A stretch of DNA of 64,000 nt from Strigamia acuminata (Eukaryota > Arthropoda > Chilopoda > Geophilomorpha > Linotaeniidae). Position numbers and translations under genes: made by a program. Of this stretch, positions 60,501-64,000 are shown piece after piece (position 1 is the stretch's first letter; each line of letters starts with the position of its first letter). The stretch spans positions 16,310,491 through 16,374,490 of the forward strand of contig OX442317.1 in NCBI GenBank assembly GCA_949358305.1, given 5' to 3'. A model generated the notes under the pieces. That model worked only from the letters and a program-made list of their open reading frames with translations. It did not search any database and was not told the origin of the DNA.

Positions 60501-62079
60501 ACACGGCACATGCCGGAAATGCGGAAGTCGAAATATCGATTCCGGAAGCATTCGGAGATTTCGCTAAAAAGTGTAAACCTTCGGTATTAAAATGCCGAAA
60601 TCTCCGGTGCCAAAGCTCTAAATCGGATAACTTCCCCTTCGGGGGTTTACAAGGAGGGGATAAAGCAGGTCCCTCGGCAAAAGTGACATGCCGAGCAGGC
60701 TTTATAGTCTGCGCAGAGAGGACCGGCTTGACCACTGAGGTGGCCGTAAGCGCAGGAAGCGGCGCAGATGTAGAATCTGCGGGCAAAACATGCTGAAGGG
60801 AATATAAATCATCCTTCAGTTTGGCATGCAAAAGAAATTGTTTGGCTTTGTCGGACGGATCAAAAATGGTCATTAAACCATTTGAAGCCACAAAATGTAG
60901 TCCGGCGCGATCAATTTTTGACAAACTGACTAAATTACGCGAAAAAGCGGGGGCATGAAGAACATTATGCATTGTGACGGGAAATTCTCCTTTCGCGCCC
61001 CCACGACCAATCCGCAAAACCACGTCACCTATACCATCAACTCGTGAACGGCCTTCACCCAAAATGATGAAATAATTCGAAACGGGCTTGTACGTCGAAA
61101 AAGAATCACGACGGCAACACACGTGGTCAGATGAACCCGAATCAATTAGCCATTCCAAAGACGAAGTCGATGCGACGTTGGATTCTGACCGTGCAAAGAA
61201 ACCTAAACCGGACCTTGCACTTGAAACACTTTGAGCACTCGGGGCAGGTGGTGTTGCATTACCGCGTCCACTTTTGCGGTTCCGAGACGAAGATCGGCGA
61301 CCACGATTGGTAGACGAGTTGGAAGAGGCAACGCCCTGGACTCGAGGTTTGGGGCACTTGTTCGCATAGTGTCCCATTTCCTTGCAATTAAAGCACTGAA
61401 TTTGTGACAAGGGCTTGAAAACTCTCGTCGGTGCACTCGAAGACGAACTCGCTGACTGTAAACTAGTCGATGACCCCGAATCTGCATTCTTCATCTTCAA
61501 ACGATTAAATTCGGAGAGAAGATGGTCGGAGACTCCCTTTAATGTGAAATCCGCTTTAGACCAATGGTAAATCGTTTGCACGGTCGCCTCGTACGAATCT
61601 GGTAACAAATCCAAAAGTTGATAAGCGACATCCGAATCCGAAAATGTGACTTCCAAGTCCTTCAAAACGGCACGGGCTTTGGTGACACGGCTAATGAAAA
61701 CTGACATGTCTTCATTCGGAAGTAAACGCATCATCAGGAAATCTCGGCGGAGTTTAGCAATTCGGGCAAGAGAAGTCGGCTGAAATGTCGCTTTCAAGGC
61801 TACCCAGGCGTCACGTGCGGAGTCCGCAGCAAGAACAATGTCCTGATATTGGGACTCGACAAACAAGCCAAGCAAGGCTTTTGCACGCTTTGAACGGTCG
61901 TCGTGAAGCTGTTTTCGAGGCTGATCCCAGGCTTCGTCTCTGACCGGAGGATTCTCTGAGATGAAATCATCTACTCCTTTTTCCAAGAGCAAAAATTGGA
62001 TATTTCGGGACCAAGATTCGTAGTTATCGGAGTTCAGTCGTGGAATTGAAAATTGGTGAGATTTGCCGGAATCCGCCAT
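57598..62079 (-). CDS. Copia gag-pol polyprotein, 1493 aa, intact
   Basis: One frame encodes capsid and all enzymes. Residues 1-200 form a UBN2/copia-type Gag. A CCHC zinc knuckle, CFNCKEMGHYANKC, lies near residue 228. The aspartic protease site WLIDSGSSDHVCC lies near 310. The integrase has an HHCC zinc motif (LWHRRFRHFN...CAVC) and a DDE core (HMDVWG, RTDNGMEF, PEQNGVAERLNRT). A Pro-rich spacer follows. The reverse transcriptase has LDVKGAYLYGNLDE and the YVDD box near 1176. RNase H has HSDASW..DRDTRKS, MEAEF and RRTKHIDVKFF. The single-ORF organisation is typical of animal copia elements. No stop codon or frameshift interrupts it. The start ATG at 62079 is the first of the long frame. Confidence 0.95.
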   Translation of the reverse strand: MADSGKSHQFSIPRLNSDNYESWSRNIQFLLLEKGVDDFISENPPVRDEAWDQPRKQLHDDRSKRAKALLGLFVESQYQDIVLAADSARDAWVALKATFQPTSLARIAKLRRDFLMMRLLPNEDMSVFISRVTKARAVLKDLEVTFSDSDVAYQLLDLLPDSYEATVQTIYHWSKADFTLKGVSDHLLSEFNRLKMKNADSGSSTSLQSASSSSSAPTRVFKPLSQIQCFNCKEMGHYANKCPKPRVQGVASSNSSTNRGRRSSSRNRKSGRGNATPPAPSAQSVSSARSGLGFFARSESNVASTSSLEWLIDSGSSDHVCCRRDSFSTYKPVSNYFIILGEGRSRVDGIGDVVLRIGRGGAKGEFPVTMHNVLHAPAFSRNLVSLSKIDRAGLHFVASNGLMTIFDPSDKAKQFLLHAKLKDDLYSLQHVLPADSTSAPLPALTATSVVKPVLSAQTIKPARHVTFAEGPALSPPCKPPKGKLSDLELWHRRFRHFNTEGLHFLAKSPNASGIDISTSAFPACAVCARSKSTRASFPSAKNRISSKKPLDLIHMDVWGNSPTTSVGGARYLLTIVDDFSRYSFVVPMKTKGEVFEVFKLFHARMETLWGAGCIKAVRTDNGMEFCSKNFENFLLQRGIKAQRTNVYTPEQNGVAERLNRTLFEGVRSLFLMTSLPRELWAELAVSMIYLKNRFPHKSLNNLIPYCLWYNKAVPLKHLKVIGSRCFVHIPQQVRGSKFESRAWTGVVVGYALRTRGYRVWCPKRRAVFESKHVRFDENCMWGHPRFYEGTEVTDEGAISVTLDSDFDSDPPLPPPPPQRPPNLPPLSYPPPPSYPPPPPPVVTRPSAQAHPLPTPPTIASPLNQPQPSTSAVGGKWTRSEVIRQSGATMGNTDVYFYPPDHTRLRSHVDVAQYCADHRLAYDRDNFDFCTRNVPVCTVDPPPADPTAFPLPSPTASEDEALGDCYSATPRYAHSLFAQVPRTYKEAIASPDRVHWQKAMEEELSLFRERGVYEEVEKPPSNVNIVGNKWVYYIKRDAEGVVRRFRAMLVAQGFSQKFGVDYSEVLSPVVNYVLIRLFFVLLVVVLGWLDAHLDVKGAYLYGNLDEAIFMRIPKGWETPQNAGKVWRLHKALYGLHQSGRQWNFRLVEALLGINFHKLLGINGVFISNTYDAVILVYVDDMVLFTKGQDPRDRTVKALRAIFTITDLGPVSKLLGVQFDRDGGKICIHQRDYIDKIAEDYGISSEHLCKVPITVGTMVNCARDGERVLRDDEFPYRSLIGSLLFLASRTRPDILFPVILMSQYNTCFTGRHVALLLQILQYVKNTREYSIQLSAVTGDILSGHSDASWISDRDTRKSFGGYTISVFGVPISWGCCKQRYCALSIMEAEFLALLDGAKEIVWLHGAIERTRIFQLPAPTMFSDCLSTIFFTRNDIENRRTKHIDVKFFFLRDWLNEGVFVLRKVSGELNPADIFTKFFSPARIRYLCQHFYSGLR

Positions 62080-63391
62080 GACGATATAAGTGAGCGGTTC
62101 TGCGAAAAGTTTGGTCGAGGTGACAGGAGAACGCGCGGTATCGTTGTTCGAGGCGGAAAACCAGAATTGGGCTATTCAGGTTGCTAGCCAACCCAACTAA
62201 ACAGTGGCCGTTTAGGAGTTGTCGGGAAATAATGGCCCTATGGCCCCCGGATACTCCACTGTCGGGCACGGCAAATTAATACAACGGTCAAAGTGCAATG
62301 ACTGAGGCAAAGATTTGTATCTGTTAGGGCAATTAAATCCACTAACAAATACAAATCCAGGATCCTACACCAGGTCCCTACCAAAAACCTTAATCTTATA
62401 CAAAGTTTCACGAAACTTAATATTTAACAAAGTTTCACGAAAAATAAGGAAGAAAATGAGGAGAATCTCGCAGAATCTCTTGGGATACTCGACGAAAATC
62501 CTCGAAAATCTCAGTAAAATGGTTGGCAAACGTCTGCCGCTTCGTACACGTCGTACGGTAAAATTCTGGATGAAAATCGACGAAAATTCCACGTAAAAAT
62601 GCAGAAAATGTCTGAAAAATATATAAAATAATCAGAAAAATGCTCAAATGAAGCAAATTAGCGATGTGAAGCAGGAAACACGGCGATCATAGAAATGTTC
62701 ACTCATCACTTTACGTGTGCGGGACGAAATTGACCCGAAAACATCGCAAAAAGTACACAAATCAATCCAAAAGTACTCACAACACTTGTGGAAACAAGTG
62801 GAATAATCTAATAATCCCTGGCACAACACAGTATTGACGAAAAAGCACTAAATTCGATGAAAAGCACGTTAAAATTCGGCGAGAGGATCCTCGTGAAGCG
62901 CACGGGCATATGGCGCAAAAACAACGAAAATCGGCCCGAAAAACGTGGAAAACATGATGAAAAGTACTCACAATCGTGTGTATAACACGTACACTGCTAA
63001 ACACAAGCAGATACTGGATGGCACAGTCAAAAACTCAATGAAACACGCGAAAATCGTCGGCGAAAATCACTCGGAATTTGGTGCATCGCGATCGGGCGAA
63101 TCTGCGGCGATCATCGGCGAAAATCCACGGAAATCCATCAGGAAAAGTACCCACGATCCTTCTACAAGCCCTGGACAGTACCCACGAAAATTTGCAGCGT
63201 TCAAATCTGTTGCAAATTGCAGAAAAAGCATCAAAATCGTCGGGTGAGCAGGCATGAAGAAACGAGGTCGGCCATTTTGCCAGGAGCGAGTAATCGATCA
63301 GCAGGATAAGATGAACGAAAATTCATGGAATTTTGACAAAAACTTGGCCAAAATTCAACATGAACAACTCACAGTGATGGAATGAACTCTA
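62080..63391 (-). other. Unusually long copia leader (about 1.3 kb)
   Basis: Between primer binding site and ORF lies about 1.3 kb without a substantial minus-strand frame in phase with gag-pol. It is rich in 'gaaaatc' and 'tcggcgaaaatc' words. Copia leaders are commonly a few hundred bases or less, so this may contain a captured or expanded segment. Confidence 0.6.
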
Positions 63392-63405
63392 ATCCTCTGC
63401 TACCA
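63392..63405 (-). other. Primer binding site, initiator Met tRNA type
   Basis: TGGTAGCAGAGGAT directly follows the 5' LTR on the minus strand. It is complementary to the 3' end of animal initiator tRNA-Met (...ATCCTCTGCTACCA). Confidence 0.8.
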
Positions 63406-63685
63406 TGTTGAAAGTATGGATTGAAGAACAAATTCCAGGCCAAAAGTGAGTAAAAGAACAAGATTTAATCATCTCATGCAAGCATGGAGAAAAATCAACA
63501 ACAAGAGAACAAGTAATAACAACAGTTGCTAAGCAGTTAAAAAACAACTCCAACTACGGTAACCCAATTGATACATCAATGTTTACATGATAATAAACTA
63601 TAAAATCATAAATAATTACAAATCAAACATGTGTAACATCAATAATCAATTGCATATCACAAATCTCGGAGAACAAAAGCCAACA
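63406..63685 (-). repeat. Copia 5' LTR
   Basis: Identical 280-bp partner of 57250-57529. It should carry the element's promoter. Confidence 0.95.
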
Positions 63686-63690
63686 CAGGT
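63686..63690. repeat. Target-site duplication CAGGT, right copy
   Basis: Matches 57245-57249. Removing the element restores GCGGCAGGTGAGCGTCGG, which reads like an exon end followed by a GTGAGC splice donor. Confidence 0.9.
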
Positions 63691-64000
63691 GAGCGTCGGG
63701 ACCGCGGTGCCGTTTTAAAACCGAGACGGTATCGTGTACCAGGGCCACGGTACTTTGAAAAACTCGTGTAACGCGAACCGACTTTGTTGTACAACGAGAA
63801 AATACAAGATTCTCATTTTTTCTCGGTTTTGCTTTCATTTGATTAATTCTTATGTTACGTTTCAATGCAATTTATCTCATTTCAGAAAACTACAAGACAC
63901 GAATAAAAAGAAGATTTTTTTTGTCTGTTTCTTATTGCATGGCGGGTTAAGCCTATATATAAGATTTTTCTCATTTAATTAGAAATAAACAAAAAAAAAA
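63691..64000. other. Right flank, no gene recognised
   Basis: GC-rich for about 90 bp after the insertion, then AT-rich. It may be an intron if the restored GCAG|GTGAGC is a real donor. Confidence 0.3.

Larger units (their letters stand above)
57250..63685 (-). mobile_element. Complete Ty1/copia LTR retrotransposon, 6436 bp
   Basis: On the minus strand the order is 5' LTR (63406-63685), primer binding site, a long untranslated leader (62080-63391), one gag-pol ORF (57598-62079), polypurine tract, and 3' LTR (57250-57529). The LTRs are 280 bp, begin TG and end CA, and by eye are identical along their whole length. A 5-bp target-site duplication flanks the element. With identical LTRs, an uninterrupted 1493-codon frame and an intact duplication, this is a recent and probably still autonomous insertion. 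Domain order (protease, integrase, reverse transcriptase, RNase H) defines the copia group. Confidence 0.95.

Noticed and set aside
57250-63685. Copia element as a Gypsy/retrovirus-like element
   Set aside because: Integrase lies before reverse transcriptase in the polyprotein, there is no envelope ORF, and the motifs are copia-type.

Overview
The window is animal nuclear DNA, almost certainly from an invertebrate and most likely an ecdysozoan. Protein-coding genes are split by short introns (about 50-400 bp) with ordinary GT-AG borders. The recognisable families are a matrix metalloproteinase, an animal haem peroxidase with a CLIP-like N-terminus, NRF-6-type membrane proteins, cytosolic thymidine kinase, and relics of SNRNP200 and IPO11. 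There are no bacterial operons, Shine-Dalgarno sites or CRISPR arrays. I cannot name the species from sequence alone.

Layout. 1-8.6 kb is almost gene-free: low-complexity DNA, a hAT-type MITE with a perfect 8-bp target-site duplication, and a composite family built from CGCC/GGCG words. 8.6-12.1 kb holds an orphan ORF with internal repeats, a possible tiny two-exon gene, and a LINE-like ORF1 followed directly by its tail. 14.8-37.5 kb is bounded by two inverted copies of the same broken SNRNP200-IPO11 segment, 17.7 kb apart. Between them lie a complete 8-exon MMP gene with a small gene nested in its first intron, two damaged or partial NRF-6-like copies, a small C2H2 zinc-finger gene, and a complete 11-exon haem peroxidase. 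38.9-53.9 kb is dominated by a GC-rich repeat family of roughly 600-bp units whose 3' ends carry an RNA hairpin followed by an (AAAT)n tail. Small single-copy genes sit in gaps of this array: a zinc-finger gene and a convergent orphan at 44.9-46.0 kb, and a 6-exon orphan with a duplicated exon at 49.1-50.1 kb. 54.9-56.5 kb has an intronless TK1 and another orphan gene with a duplicated exon. 57.2-63.7 kb is one intact, apparently very young Ty1/copia retrotransposon on the minus strand with identical 280-bp LTRs.

The genes do not form one pathway. MMP and peroxidase are both secreted matrix or cuticle-type enzymes and, with the NRF-6-like fragments, lie on the same strand. Overall this is a gene-sparse, repeat-driven region with recent duplications (1166-bp tandem duplication, inverted pseudogene pair, recent copia insertion) and several lineage-specific small genes. 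I rebuilt exon structures by hand from splice consensus and reading-frame phase. No alignment or database search was run, so family calls rest on motifs I recognise.
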